From NCBI GenBank assembly GCA_019746975.1, contig JAIERK010000013.1, positions 95,678-159,677 of the forward strand: 64,000 bases of DNA, given 5' to 3'. The translations under genes and the position numbers were made by a program. Positions within the stretch are counted from its first letter, which is position 1. Each line of letters starts with the position of its first letter. The notes under the pieces were generated by a model. It was not told the DNA's origin. It worked only from the letters and a program-made list of their open reading frames with translations, and ran no database searches. Shown piece after piece: positions 34,367 through 43,439 of the stretch. Source of the DNA: Candidatus Obscuribacterales bacterium (GTDB lineage: Bacteria > Cyanobacteriota > Vampirovibrionia > Obscuribacterales > Obscuribacteraceae).

Positions 34367-35030
34367 CCGTTGATGCCTGTACAGCTAACCGTCCAGTTAG
34401 CAACTTTCGTAAATTCTCTCGCGCTCTGAATAGGAGCGACTTGACCGAGCTTACTGATAGCTCGCTGATTTCTGCGATCTCTTCGTAAGGAAGATCATGT
34501 TGGTATCTAAGGACAAATGCTTCGCGTTGCTTTAGCGGTAGCTCTCCAAGCGCTTCGAACAACATGTGTTGCGATACTCGCCACTCTACCTCTTGTTCTA
34601 CGTCGTCGACCGATACCGGCTCAGCTTGTGGATTTACTTCGAGCAGCTCGTCCAGTGATTGTTGATGCTTGTTATCTCTTATTGAGTTGAGGCTCAGATT
34701 GGTGGCAATCTTGAGCAGCCATGGTTTGAAACTCTTTTGGGTATCGAAGCTAGGAAGCGCTTTGTAAGCCTTGAGGAAAGTGTCTTGCGTAAGGTCGGAC
34801 GCAGTATCATGATTCCTGAGCATCTGATAGATGACGTTATAAACTAGCTTTTGATAACGTCGTAACAGAAGCTCGAACGCCTTGTTGTCACCTGCGCGAG
34901 ACCGTCGCACCAGCTCAGCATCGGCGAGTGCAGTTAAATCTTGAGCATTGTTCAGTTTATCTTTCACTAGACTCGCGAACCACATGGGAGTCAGTTGGGA
35001 CTGAGGCGACATAAAGCCACTTCCTAGCAT
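34356..35030 (-). CDS. ECF-type RNA polymerase sigma factor
   Basis: Protein of 224 residues. Region 2 is YQKLVYNVIYQMLRNHDTA.DLTQDTFLKAYKAL and region 4 is LPLKQREAFVLRYQHDLPYEEIA with the recognition helix SELSVSSVKSLLFRARENLRKLL. This is the RpoE/SigW-like extracytoplasmic-function layout. ATG 35030 is preceded by GAGG at 6-7 bases. It is encoded between the Spy/CpxP-like gene and the anti-sigma gene, so it probably controls an envelope response and its own operon. Confidence 0.94.
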   Translation of the reverse strand: MLGSGFMSPQSQLTPMWFASLVKDKLNNAQDLTALADAELVRRSRAGDNKAFELLLRRYQKLVYNVIYQMLRNHDTASDLTQDTFLKAYKALPSFDTQKSFKPWLLKIATNLSLNSIRDNKHQQSLDELLEVNPQAEPVSVDDVEQEVEWRVSQHMLFEALGELPLKQREAFVLRYQHDLPYEEIAEISELSVSSVKSLLFRARENLRKLLTGRLAVQASTGGD

Positions 35031-35057
35031 ATATACCTCGCTGAGAGATGCGGACTC

Positions 35058-35561
35058 TTATTCGGGTTTCATGATGCCAAGGCGAGGATTGCCTGTCAAA
35101 AAACCTTTGACGCGGTTGGCGACAATCTGTCTTTGGTCCTTTGAAAGAACTGCCCTCGCCTTTAGGATGGTGCTGAGACGTTTATCTTGGATCTGATCTC
35201 GCAGAGTCCTAATCTCCTGCACCTTTTTAGTTATCGCCTCATCAGAAGCGTTGTCGTCGGCCAGCAAATCAGACAGGTCAAGCAGATTCTCTTTTATCTG
35301 TCCTCGAATCGGCCTCGCGTCATCAAGCTGCTTTGAGAGCAGGCTCGATAACTGGCTTTTCTGATCTTCGCTCGCGTCGATCAGGTTGAAGAACCGTTTC
35401 TTAAAATGGTTGGATAGCGCCTGTTCAAGCTCCGGATCAACCAGCGCTTGTGAAATGGACTTTCCGGCCCATGCCGGCAACAGTTGTGAGGCCGCGAAGC
35501 CCGAGGCTGTTAAAAGCGTCACTATTAAAATTGGTGTGGCAGCATTCTTAATGGATTTCAT
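35058..35561 (-). CDS. Spy/CpxP-like periplasmic protein
   Basis: Exported protein of about 167 residues from ATG 35561 (GGAGCGG upstream) with a signal peptide (AATPILIVTLLTASGFAAS). The mature part is highly helical, with LSSLLSKQLDDARPIRGQ and ARAVLSKDQRQIVA, a pattern like the LTxxQ repeats of Spy/CpxP and zinc-resistance-associated proteins. Such proteins act as periplasmic chaperones or negative sensors of envelope stress. It lies 27 bases upstream of the sigma factor gene in the same direction, suggesting the sensor, sigma and anti-sigma genes form one operon. Confidence 0.75.
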   Translation of the reverse strand: MKSIKNAATPILIVTLLTASGFAASQLLPAWAGKSISQALVDPELEQALSNHFKKRFFNLIDASEDQKSQLSSLLSKQLDDARPIRGQIKENLLDLSDLLADDNASDEAITKKVQEIRTLRDQIQDKRLSTILKARAVLSKDQRQIVANRVKGFLTGNPRLGIMKPE

Positions 35562-35700
35562 AAAACTTTCCGCTCCTTGTCGGCTTTGATTTGAATAACT
35601 CCGCCAACTCTCTTCGCAACTCAATACACCGCTCAAAACGAAAAGTTGCGCCCCACGTGCTAACATTTTTTATCAAGAGAATGGAGAGATAGAGGGCGAT

Positions 35701-36099
35701 ATGACCGACGACAAAATTGTGAAATCGAAAGACGACTGGAAGGAGCAGCTAACCGACCAGCAGTATCACGTCACTCGCGAAAAAGGTACGGAGCGCGCCT
35801 TCACAGGCGAGTTCTGGGACAAAAAGGAAAAGGGTCGTTACCTGTGCGTATGTTGCGAAAGCGAGCTCTTTCATTCGGACACGAAATATGATTCCGGCTC
35901 GGGTTGGCCGAGTTATTACCAACCGGTAGATGAAGCTGCTGTCGAGACCGAGGTCGATTCGAGTCTATTCATGAAGCGGGTCGAGGTACATTGCTCTCGT
36001 TGTGATGCGCATCTCGGACATGTCTTCGAGGATGGTCCGAAGCCGACCGGTTTGCGCTATTGCATCAACTCAGCATCTTTGAAGTTTCAACAAGACTGA
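35701..36099 (+). CDS. msrB: Peptide-methionine (R)-S-oxide reductase
   Basis: Protein of 132 residues that repairs methionine-R-sulfoxide in proteins. Two zinc CxxC pairs are C49/C52 and C98/C101. The catalytic cysteine is C121 in [12 protein letters not shown], and the family blocks [10 protein letters not shown] and [10 protein letters not shown] are present. No MsrA domain is fused. GAGGG precedes ATG 35701. It is divergent from the Spy-like gene and convergent with pheA (4 bases apart). Confidence 0.97.
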   Translation: MTDDKIVKSKDDWKEQLTDQQYHVTREKGTERAFTGEFWDKKEKGRYLCVCCESELFHSDTKYDSGSGWPSYYQPVDEAAVETEVDSSLFMKRVEVHCSRCDAHLGHVFEDGPKPTGLRYCINSASLKFQQD

Positions 36100-36103
36100 C
36101 TCG

Positions 36104-37039
36104 CTAGACTCTGATAGACGAGTATATTCCGAGGATGCGAGCTTTGCTGGCGGTCTCCCGAATTGCTGACCAGATATTCTGTGTCTGTTGGTTCGAGGTG
36201 AGCTCCAGCTCCAGGATATAACGATATTGCCAGATGCGCTCGGGGATCACGAGCGGAATAATGTTGGAGACTCTGGCATTGTATCTACCGATTGTTGCTG
36301 CAACGAATGCGGAAAACTCGACGGTCTCTGGATCTAGCTCTACGCAACAAGTTAGCTTGGGACGTGACGGGAAGAACTTCGCTACCGCCTCCATGGCGAC
36401 ATGCACCGGTGCGACGATGCCGAAGCGAGTTTCGTTGTGGGCGAAATCTTCAATGTTCTTTGCGAGAATGGACAAGCCTGTCACTTTCGCGGCGGCCTCT
36501 CCGGCTATTGCTACCATTGTCGGGTCGTTTGTCTCCTTAACATGAAATGCGGCACCGCTGGTATCCCAGTAGGCATGGCTTTCGGCCCAGTTGAGCTCAG
36601 TCAGGAATTTCGTGCATTGCTTGAGCGCCACTGGATGCGACAGCACCACTTTAATGTTACGAGGATCGGTGCCTGGCAGTCCTATGAGCTGATGATGGAT
36701 AGGCACGAATACATCGGCAATCATCGATACTTGAAATACGAGACTGAGTTCCCATGCTGGTGTAATTGAGCCGACAGAGGAGTTGGCCAGCGGTATAACG
36801 CCGAACTGGCAGGACCCGTTGGCCACCTTCTCGTATACGTCTTGAAAGGTGCGTGAAGAGGAAAAAGTGATCGCTACATCCTTGGCTGCCTCGGGCGAAG
36901 TTGGCAGTCCCAGCTCCTCTCCGCGCTTCGCCAGGAAAACACGTGCCGCCACGTGACTATAGGCACCAGGTGCTCCCTGGAATGCGATGGAAAGCTCGGA
37001 CGAAGCCCTGGGCTTCGATGTCGCGTCTGGCGCGTTCAT
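36104..37039 (-). CDS. pheA: Prephenate dehydratase, with altered signature motifs
   Basis: Protein of 311 residues converting prephenate to phenylpyruvate. It has FQGAPGAYSHVAA at the N-terminus, the periplasmic-binding-like fold and the NETRFGI motif (catalytic TRF). Two deviations stand out. The usual GVxPIENS reads GVIPLANSS, with Ala for Glu, and the C-terminal ACT-like part lacks the ESRP motif of Phe feedback-regulated enzymes. It lies 75 bases downstream of aroB on the same strand. Chorismate mutase is supplied by the aroF fusion. Confidence 0.9.
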   Translation of the reverse strand: MNAPDATSKPRASSELSIAFQGAPGAYSHVAARVFLAKRGEELGLPTSPEAAKDVAITFSSSRTFQDVYEKVANGSCQFGVIPLANSSVGSITPAWELSLVFQVSMIADVFVPIHHQLIGLPGTDPRNIKVVLSHPVALKQCTKFLTELNWAESHAYWDTSGAAFHVKETNDPTMVAIAGEAAAKVTGLSILAKNIEDFAHNETRFGIVAPVHVAMEAVAKFFPSRPKLTCCVELDPETVEFSAFVAATIGRYNARVSNIIPLVIPERIWQYRYILELELTSNQQTQNIWSAIRETASKARILGIYSSIRV

Positions 37040-37114
37040 AACATCAGGTTACTGGTAAGAATCCACAAGGTGACGATATCGTATCTAGTAGCAGAAATTA
37101 GGGGCATGGTGGTG

Positions 37115-38257
37115 TCAAAGCAGTTTGCCTAGATCGGCCAGTGGGAAGGCGACCTCATAATCGACGACGCCAAGGCGGGTCTGTGGTAAAACCAATTTGA
37201 TGTTGTCGCCGTGGCGCTTTTTGTCTTGAGCCATGGCTTGAATTAGCTGTTCTTTGTTGAGTCCTTTAGGCAGCTCATGAGGCAACTCTGCACGGAAGAG
37301 AATATCTTTGACTCGCTCCGCGGCGGCCTTATCGATGCGCTTCTGTTGAACGCTGAGTTTTGTAGTTTGTGTAATGCCGATGCCAACTGCTTCTCCATGG
37401 CTGAGCTTGAATTCTCCGACCTTCTCGAGTGCATGTCCGAGTGTGTGTCCGAGGTTGAGAATCCTTCTCAGATTGGCTTCTCGTGGGTCGCGAGCCACTA
37501 TAAACAGCTTCATTTTAATGCAGCTTGTGATCAAGCCGGAGATGCCTGGATCATCGATATCGAACCCGTCATTGATTATTTTTTCAAGCACATCGAGCAG
37601 CGGTGTCGGACCCATCTCATAGTCGGAATTCTTAGCGACCGTTTCTTCGATTAACGCGTATTTGAGAATCTCGCCGATGGCTCCAATGATCTGTTTGCGC
37701 GGCATCGTGGATAGCATTTCCTGGTCAGCAATAACCGCTTTCGGAAAGAAATAGGTGCCTGCTAAGTTCTTCCCTGCCGGTAAATTGATTGCCGTCTTTC
37801 CTCCAATCGCCGCATCGACCTGTGCCAGCAAAGTGGTCGGGACGATTACGAGATTGAGACCGCGAAGGTAGGTCGATGCAGCGAAGCCGGCGAGATCCGA
37901 GACGGAACCACCGCCCAGTGCGATGACTGTATCGTGTCTGTCAAAGCCACGTTCCTGAAGATGCTCCCAAGTTCTGAGCAGCCAGTCCGTCGTCTTGCAT
38001 GCCTCTCCATCGGGAACTTCGAGCGTCGTGACCTTGAAGTCCTCGCTCGGCAAATTTTCCAGCACGTCACGAAGCCAGTGTACGGCGGTGCTCGCCTGAC
38101 AGAGCACGAGTACGCGCTTGCCAGCGCTCAGCTGCGCGAGCGTGCCGGACAGCTTGTGGCGCGCCCCGGCACCTACAGCGACCCGCGTACGCACATCCAG
38201 AGCCGTGTTCCACAGCATCGTTATGACCGGGCCCGTGTGTTTGGCTTTATGACGCAT
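37115..38257 (-). CDS. aroB: 3-dehydroquinate synthase
   Basis: Protein of 380 residues, second enzyme of the shikimate pathway (NAD- and metal-dependent). The NAD site ALGGGSVSDLAGFAAS, the VPTTLLAQVDAAIGGKTAINLPAGKN block, and metal ligands Glu (GAIGEILKY) and His (LNLGHTLGHALE, LSHGEAVGIG) are all present. GGAG precedes ATG 38257. It is followed by pheA and preceded by aroC on the same strand, so aroC-aroB-pheA probably act as a cluster. Confidence 0.97.
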   Translation of the reverse strand: MRHKAKHTGPVITMLWNTALDVRTRVAVGAGARHKLSGTLAQLSAGKRVLVLCQASTAVHWLRDVLENLPSEDFKVTTLEVPDGEACKTTDWLLRTWEHLQERGFDRHDTVIALGGGSVSDLAGFAASTYLRGLNLVIVPTTLLAQVDAAIGGKTAINLPAGKNLAGTYFFPKAVIADQEMLSTMPRKQIIGAIGEILKYALIEETVAKNSDYEMGPTPLLDVLEKIINDGFDIDDPGISGLITSCIKMKLFIVARDPREANLRRILNLGHTLGHALEKVGEFKLSHGEAVGIGITQTTKLSVQQKRIDKAAAERVKDILFRAELPHELPKGLNKEQLIQAMAQDKKRHGDNIKLVLPQTRLGVVDYEVAFPLADLGKLL

Positions 38258-38448
38258 GATGGTGGTAGCTCCTTCGCCTGTCGGACTTCAGTACGCGTCT
38301 TGGTGGCTGAGTTAACCAGGTCTGGCACTTAGAAAACCTGCTCTAGAGTATCCAGTGACCGAGACATAACTCTAGGCTTCTATGCCCAGGCTTAAGTAAT
38401 GTTTCTCACCCGATGGTGAAAAGACTTGCGATTGCTGTCTGACCGGAC

Positions 38449-39651
38449 TCAGTTGCGTTTTGCACGATCGCGCAAAGATGTCCGATAAATGTCATGTGAG
38501 CGTGCAACATCCTCGATGGAGTCTCCGGCGAACTTATCGAGAAATGCATCGGCGAGGATAATCGACACCATTGCTCGACAAACTACCGACGCTGCCGCGA
38601 TTGCGCAGACGTCGGAGCGCTCGTAGTCCGCTTTGTGGGCTTTGAAATCAGGGTAGGAAACGGAGTCGAGTCCGCGCAGCAGCGTCGGAATCGGCTTCAT
38701 GAAAGCTCTTACGACAAGCCGCTCTCCATTGGTCATGCCGCCTTCGAGGCCGCCTGCCCGATTCGTGGTGCGACGAAATGGCAGGTCGCCTTGACCGGGA
38801 TAGAGTGCATCATGGACCTGCGAACCCTTCATTGTGGCAGCAATCATGCCGTCACCAATTTCCACTGCTTTCATCGCTTGAATGGAGAGTATTGCTTGAC
38901 CAAGTCTGCCATCCAGCTTCCGATCCCATTGCGTGTAGCTGCCAAGACCTACGGGCAGGCCGTCGGCGAGAACTTCGATGATTCCACCGAGGCTGTCTCC
39001 TTCGGTCCAGGTTGATTTGATGTGTTGCTTCATCTCCTCGGTCGTCTCTTCCGAAGCACAGAACAGCTCAGACGAGCTAATCGCGCGCTCCAGCTCATCT
39101 AGGTCGGAATCTTGTTTTGAAAGTCCGGCTACTGTGCCCACCTGCACGACATGACTGACAAGCTTCATTCCGAAGTGAGCCAGCAACTGCTGACAGAGTC
39201 CGCCGGCAGCGACTCTAGCAGCGGTCTCCCGGGCGCTCGCGCGCTCCAGTACGTTGCGTATGTCCGAGTGTCCGTATTTGATGGTCCCCGCGAGATCTGC
39301 ATGACCCGGGCGAAAGTGTTTGATCAGCTTCTTGTTCATCTCTTCGCCGATGGTACTGTCATTAGTATCAATCGGTTCTGTGGACATGACATTGCGCCAG
39401 TTTTCCCAATCTCTGTTTTCAATTAGCAGAGCGATTGGGGCACCGGTTGTAGTACCGTGTCTGATACCAGCAAGCACCTCGGCTTGATCCTTTTCGATCT
39501 TCTGTCGGGCTCCACGGCCATAGCCTTGTTGGCGGCGAAAAAGTTCGTCGTTAATTTTTTCAATATCAATCTCGAGCCCTGCCGGAAAACCTTCCAGCAT
39601 GGCGACCAGACCTTTGCCGTGTGATTCGCCGCTTGTTAAGAACCGCAACAT
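38449..39651 (-). CDS. aroC: Chorismate synthase
   Basis: Protein of about 400 residues from ATG 39651, using reduced FMN to make chorismate from EPSP. Signatures: MLRFLTSGESHGKGLVAMLEG, RRQQGYGRGARQKIEKD, and RxxGGLEGGMTNGE near 290. The open frame extends 60 bases upstream, but the family begins at MLRF. The start region faces aroA divergently; only about 114 bases separate the two start codons, so their promoters share that space. Confidence 0.97.
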   Translation of the reverse strand: MLRFLTSGESHGKGLVAMLEGFPAGLEIDIEKINDELFRRQQGYGRGARQKIEKDQAEVLAGIRHGTTTGAPIALLIENRDWENWRNVMSTEPIDTNDSTIGEEMNKKLIKHFRPGHADLAGTIKYGHSDIRNVLERASARETAARVAAGGLCQQLLAHFGMKLVSHVVQVGTVAGLSKQDSDLDELERAISSSELFCASEETTEEMKQHIKSTWTEGDSLGGIIEVLADGLPVGLGSYTQWDRKLDGRLGQAILSIQAMKAVEIGDGMIAATMKGSQVHDALYPGQGDLPFRRTTNRAGGLEGGMTNGERLVVRAFMKPIPTLLRGLDSVSYPDFKAHKADYERSDVCAIAAASVVCRAMVSIILADAFLDKFAGDSIEDVARSHDIYRTSLRDRAKRN

Positions 39652-39765
39652 CTGAGAATCCTGTCCTTGCAAACCAACTGATCTTACAATAATGTCTTGT
39701 CTTCGTTCCAAACTATCGTCCCGGATGTAAATTGCTCCGTCACGGACGACAACCGACCACTCCAG

Positions 39766-41052
39766 ATGAGTTCATTGCAAGGCTTCCTAACTGTACCGGG
39801 TGACAAATCCATCTCACACCGCGCCCTCATCTTCTCCGCGTTTGCGGAGGGGCGGGTCCAGATCGATAATCTTTCGCCTGCGCATGATGTCAGAAGCACC
39901 GCTGACTGTTTGAAGAAACTCGGACTGACCGTTGTTGTGCGGGAAGTTAATGGCATCCCTTCCACGATTGAGATAGAGAGTGGTGGCATTACTTCATTGA
40001 AGGAGCCCTCAGCTGTACTAGACGCTGGCAACAGCGGCACGACCATGCGCCTTTTAGCTGGACTTGTTGCCGGCCGTCCATTCGTATCGCGGTTCGACGG
40101 TGATGAATCGTTACGGCGGCGCACGATGAAACGGGTTATTCAACCTTTGAGCGAGATGGGCGCGAGAGTCCGAGCCGCCGAAGACATGTATGCGCCGTTC
40201 GAGATAACCGGTCACCAATTATACGGAAAGAAATTCTCATTAGCTGTTGCGTCGGCTCAGGTCGAGGCTTGCATCCTCCTGGCAGGGCTTCAAGCGCGTG
40301 GTGAAACCGTGGTGACGGCACCGTATACGGTGCGCGATCATACTCGCCGCATGATGTCATTTCTTAATGTTCCATTTCACTCGCACGAACGGACTATCGG
40401 TGTTTCTTGCCTAACAAAACCGATTGCACCTTATCATGTGACTGTGCCTTCCGATATTTCGTCGGCCGCATTTTTTATGGTAGCGGCCGCGTTGACACCC
40501 GGCTCCGATCTGACACTACAGGCTGTAGGCACCAATCCTGGAAGAACATTGATTATCGATGTTCTTCGGAGTATGGGCGCTGACATCGAGATTCGCAACA
40601 ATCGAGAGCTTTGTGGCGAGCCCGTATCCGATATCAGGGTCCGTTATCGTGGACCTCTGTCCGGCGTTGCTCTTAGGAAAGAAGAAATTGCCCGAGGCAT
40701 TGATGAGATTCCGATTCTTGGTCTGGCAGGAGCGCTTTCGCAAGGCACATTCGAGGTCTCTGGTGCCGAAGAGCTGAGACACAAAGAGAGCGATCGAATC
40801 AAAGCTTTGTGTGCCAACCTTTTGCCTGCCGGCGTGGATGTCGTTGAGAAACCTGACGGCTTCGTCGTTACTGGTAAGCGATCCATACCGGGTGGCTCTG
40901 CGTGGAGTACAAAAGGCGATCATCGTCTGGCGATGACCGGCATGATCGCATCGCTTGTATTCGAGCAAGCGGTCGAGATTGACGATCCAGATTGCATGAG
41001 CGTCTCTTATCCTGGCTTTGCCGCTGACCTGACTCAGGTGCTGAGCGGCTGA
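39766..41052 (+). CDS. aroA: 3-phosphoshikimate 1-carboxyvinyltransferase (EPSP synthase)
   Basis: Protein of about 428 residues making EPSP from shikimate-3-phosphate and PEP. It has VPGDKSISHRALI at the N-terminus, LDAGNSGTTMRLLAG (PEP-site glycine), GDESLRRRTM, and HKESDRIKAL with GDHRLAM near the C-terminus. ATG 39766 fits the family start; TTG 39697 is also open. It is divergent from aroC. The last 100 bases are repeated directly downstream. Confidence 0.96.
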   Translation: MSSLQGFLTVPGDKSISHRALIFSAFAEGRVQIDNLSPAHDVRSTADCLKKLGLTVVVREVNGIPSTIEIESGGITSLKEPSAVLDAGNSGTTMRLLAGLVAGRPFVSRFDGDESLRRRTMKRVIQPLSEMGARVRAAEDMYAPFEITGHQLYGKKFSLAVASAQVEACILLAGLQARGETVVTAPYTVRDHTRRMMSFLNVPFHSHERTIGVSCLTKPIAPYHVTVPSDISSAAFFMVAAALTPGSDLTLQAVGTNPGRTLIIDVLRSMGADIEIRNNRELCGEPVSDIRVRYRGPLSGVALRKEEIARGIDEIPILGLAGALSQGTFEVSGAEELRHKESDRIKALCANLLPAGVDVVEKPDGFVVTGKRSIPGGSAWSTKGDHRLAMTGMIASLVFEQAVEIDDPDCMSVSYPGFAADLTQVLSG

Positions 41053-41176
41053 TTGAGGCACACAGCTTGTATTCGAGCAAGAGGTCGAGATTGACGATCG
41101 CGATCGCATGAGCGTCTCTTATCCTGGCTTTGCCGCTGACTTGACGCAGGTGCTGAGCGCTGATTGCGGCACACAA
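40953..41176 (+). repeat. 112-base tandem duplication of the aroA 3' end
   Basis: Copy 1 (40953-41064) covers the last codons of aroA plus the stop and GATTGAGGCACACA. Copy 2 (41065-41176) repeats it with a handful of differences, including the identical run GAGCGTCTCTTATCCTGGCT. 112 is not a multiple of three, so copy 2 is outside the gene's frame and after its stop. Its own frame still reads SVSYPGFAADLTQVLS. Confidence 0.9.
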
Positions 41177-41339
41177 TCACACATATCGTTTGCCGAAAGA
41201 TGCGGACTCAGACGAGAGGACTGACTGAGCGACAGAACGAAAAACTGGCAAGCGTCAAATTGATTGGCCCAGCGCAGATTAGAATGTCGATTTTGTCGAA
41301 TCGTACCGTCGTCCAAGTGGTATAGAAGGATCTGGAGGC

Positions 41340-43277
41340 ATGGTAGTTTTGGTAGATATTTCCGACCTGCGCAGTCTGGAATCGCGCTACGAGATTAAGA
41401 AGAAGGTAGGCGAAGGCGGCATGGCCGCTGTTTTCAGTGCGCAAGACCGCATTCTCGATCGGACCGTTGCAATCAAAGTCTTGAGTGGTTGCGCGAATGG
41501 TGGCTCGTTGATGCGCTTCCAGCGTGAAGCGCAGGCCCTGAGTGAATTGCATCATCGCAATTTCGTGGAAGTTTATGACTTCGGCGTTATAGAAAAGTCC
41601 ACTAACGCATTTTTAGTAATGGAGCTTGTTCAGGGTGTATCGCTAGACGACCTCTTGTCCCAGAAAGGATCCCTATCTACTCTCGAAGTCATCTCGCTGG
41701 CCATCGGTATAACAACTGCTATGGAACATGCTCACGAGAGGGGACTTGTTCATCGCGATTTGAAGCCGAGCAACATCATGATCAAAGATTGCGATAGGCT
41801 CGAAGACCTCAAGATTTTAGATTTTGGAATTTCGAAATTCGGGGACGATCGCGGGCAAGACCTGACGTCGTCCGGTGGTTTTCTCGGAACACCGCTATAT
41901 ATGAGTCCCGAGCAAGCTACCAACTCAGCCGATGTGACGAATAAGACCGATCTGTATTCTCTGGGATGCATTCTATACGAGTGTGTTTCAGGAACACCAC
42001 CTTTCGTCGGCAAGAGTCCGGCAGAAACAATCGCGCTTCACCTCTCAGCGCGTCCAGTACCGCTCACCGCATCTGGTGGCGAGGATTCTCTCGAGGGTCG
42101 CCTATATAAGGTCATTTTGGGCTTGCTCGGAAAGGAGCCAGGCTATCGTTATGGCTCCATGGCGAGGCTTAAAGAGGCGCTTCTCGATTGGCAGGATGAA
42201 GAGCAAAACAGTGACATTCCAGCCGTTGCAGTGCAACCTGAAAACCGCAGAGCTAAGAAATTGGCACCTGCACTCACCGTTCTGGCAATCTTACTTGCAT
42301 CAGCGCTTTATGTGGTTTTCATGGTTCAATCTCGTAGGCCTGAGAATCATTCTGTCGCGCCTCAGGACGAAGTTACTCACCAGAAAATCTGGGATCGCGT
42401 AAGTAATGAGTACGCAATATATATTCTTGGTATCAAGAAGAAATCTAAGAAGCACGCTCCCGAGTTGGAATCTCTGAAGTGGTATCAGGCTCTAAGCCAA
42501 GACGATTTCACCAATGATCCACGTCGGCCTTTAGGGGTCGCCTTCGACGCGCCAAAGCCGTGTCTCTCGATCGAATTTGACGCTCCCGCCGAAATCTGGG
42601 CCCAAATTGGTCAGCTCAAATTGACCGGACTGCGTTTGAAAAGTGAGAAGTCAGTCGACACTTTCATAATAGATGAGGTTGCGAAGATACAGAGTCTTGA
42701 ATGTCTTGTCTTGAAGAATCAGGGGACAATGACTAAGGCTGAGCTGAAAAAGCTTACGCAGCTTAGGAACTTGAAGGTCATTGATTTTCGCGATTATGAG
42801 TTACCGCGCGACAGCGCGCCAACTATTGTATCCGCGTGGCCGGAGCTTAGTGTGCTGATACTAAGTGGAACGAAGCTTCGTGGTTCCGATCATATAGCGG
42901 CCCAACTTTCCAAATTGAAGAAGCTGAGAAAGCTGGGGGTTCAAGAACTGGAGCTGACTGACGCTGATTTGAAACAACTGAGTGTCCTCGAATCGCTTGA
43001 GAAGTTGGAGCTTCAGGGAAATAACGGCATTACAAAAAAGGGACTTAACGAGCTCTCTCGCTTGAAAAAACTTGGCACCATTTCGCGGGACCTGATAGTC
43101 CCCATCACTAGCCGCGAGCAGAGTGCGTTCAATGAGAGCAGAGAGAAACTGGGGCTGAAGCCGGTCAAATTCGACGGACAAGCGCCTGATGAGCTTAAGA
43201 GCAATATGTCACTGTCGAAGGACGCTTGGAAGAAAACGCTCGAAGAGCAAAGTATAAAGGACTTGATCGGAAGGTAA
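41340..43277 (+). CDS. Membrane Ser/Thr protein kinase with C-terminal LRR-like region
   Basis: Protein of 645 residues. ATG 41340 has AAGGA 9 bases upstream. Unlike the other kinases here it lacks a cysteine module and starts almost at once with the kinase domain: VGEGGMAAVF (about 23-32), K46, LVHRDLKPSNIM, ILDFGISKF and GTPLYMSPEQA, all intact. One membrane span lies at about 307-328. The C-terminal region (about 350-640) has leucine-rich segments (LECLVLKNQG, LSVLILSGTKL, LEKLELQGNN), probably an external sensor. It is convergent with the pentapeptide kinase at 43440. Confidence 0.92.
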   Translation: MVVLVDISDLRSLESRYEIKKKVGEGGMAAVFSAQDRILDRTVAIKVLSGCANGGSLMRFQREAQALSELHHRNFVEVYDFGVIEKSTNAFLVMELVQGVSLDDLLSQKGSLSTLEVISLAIGITTAMEHAHERGLVHRDLKPSNIMIKDCDRLEDLKILDFGISKFGDDRGQDLTSSGGFLGTPLYMSPEQATNSADVTNKTDLYSLGCILYECVSGTPPFVGKSPAETIALHLSARPVPLTASGGEDSLEGRLYKVILGLLGKEPGYRYGSMARLKEALLDWQDEEQNSDIPAVAVQPENRRAKKLAPALTVLAILLASALYVVFMVQSRRPENHSVAPQDEVTHQKIWDRVSNEYAIYILGIKKKSKKHAPELESLKWYQALSQDDFTNDPRRPLGVAFDAPKPCLSIEFDAPAEIWAQIGQLKLTGLRLKSEKSVDTFIIDEVAKIQSLECLVLKNQGTMTKAELKKLTQLRNLKVIDFRDYELPRDSAPTIVSAWPELSVLILSGTKLRGSDHIAAQLSKLKKLRKLGVQELELTDADLKQLSVLESLEKLELQGNNGITKKGLNELSRLKKLGTISRDLIVPITSREQSAFNESREKLGLKPVKFDGQAPDELKSNMSLSKDAWKKTLEEQSIKDLIGR

Positions 43278-43439
43278 AGTGCTTCTGGCATTCGCAATAG
43301 GTTCATAGTCGACTGATGACGAGCAGCATGATCTTGCCGACAGATTTCTAGACCATAGCGTAGCTGCGTCTGTCTCGACTTTGGGCCGATGCGTCATCGG
43401 GTTGCCAAAGGGTTTGAAAGCCTCGTCCGTCAGACAACG

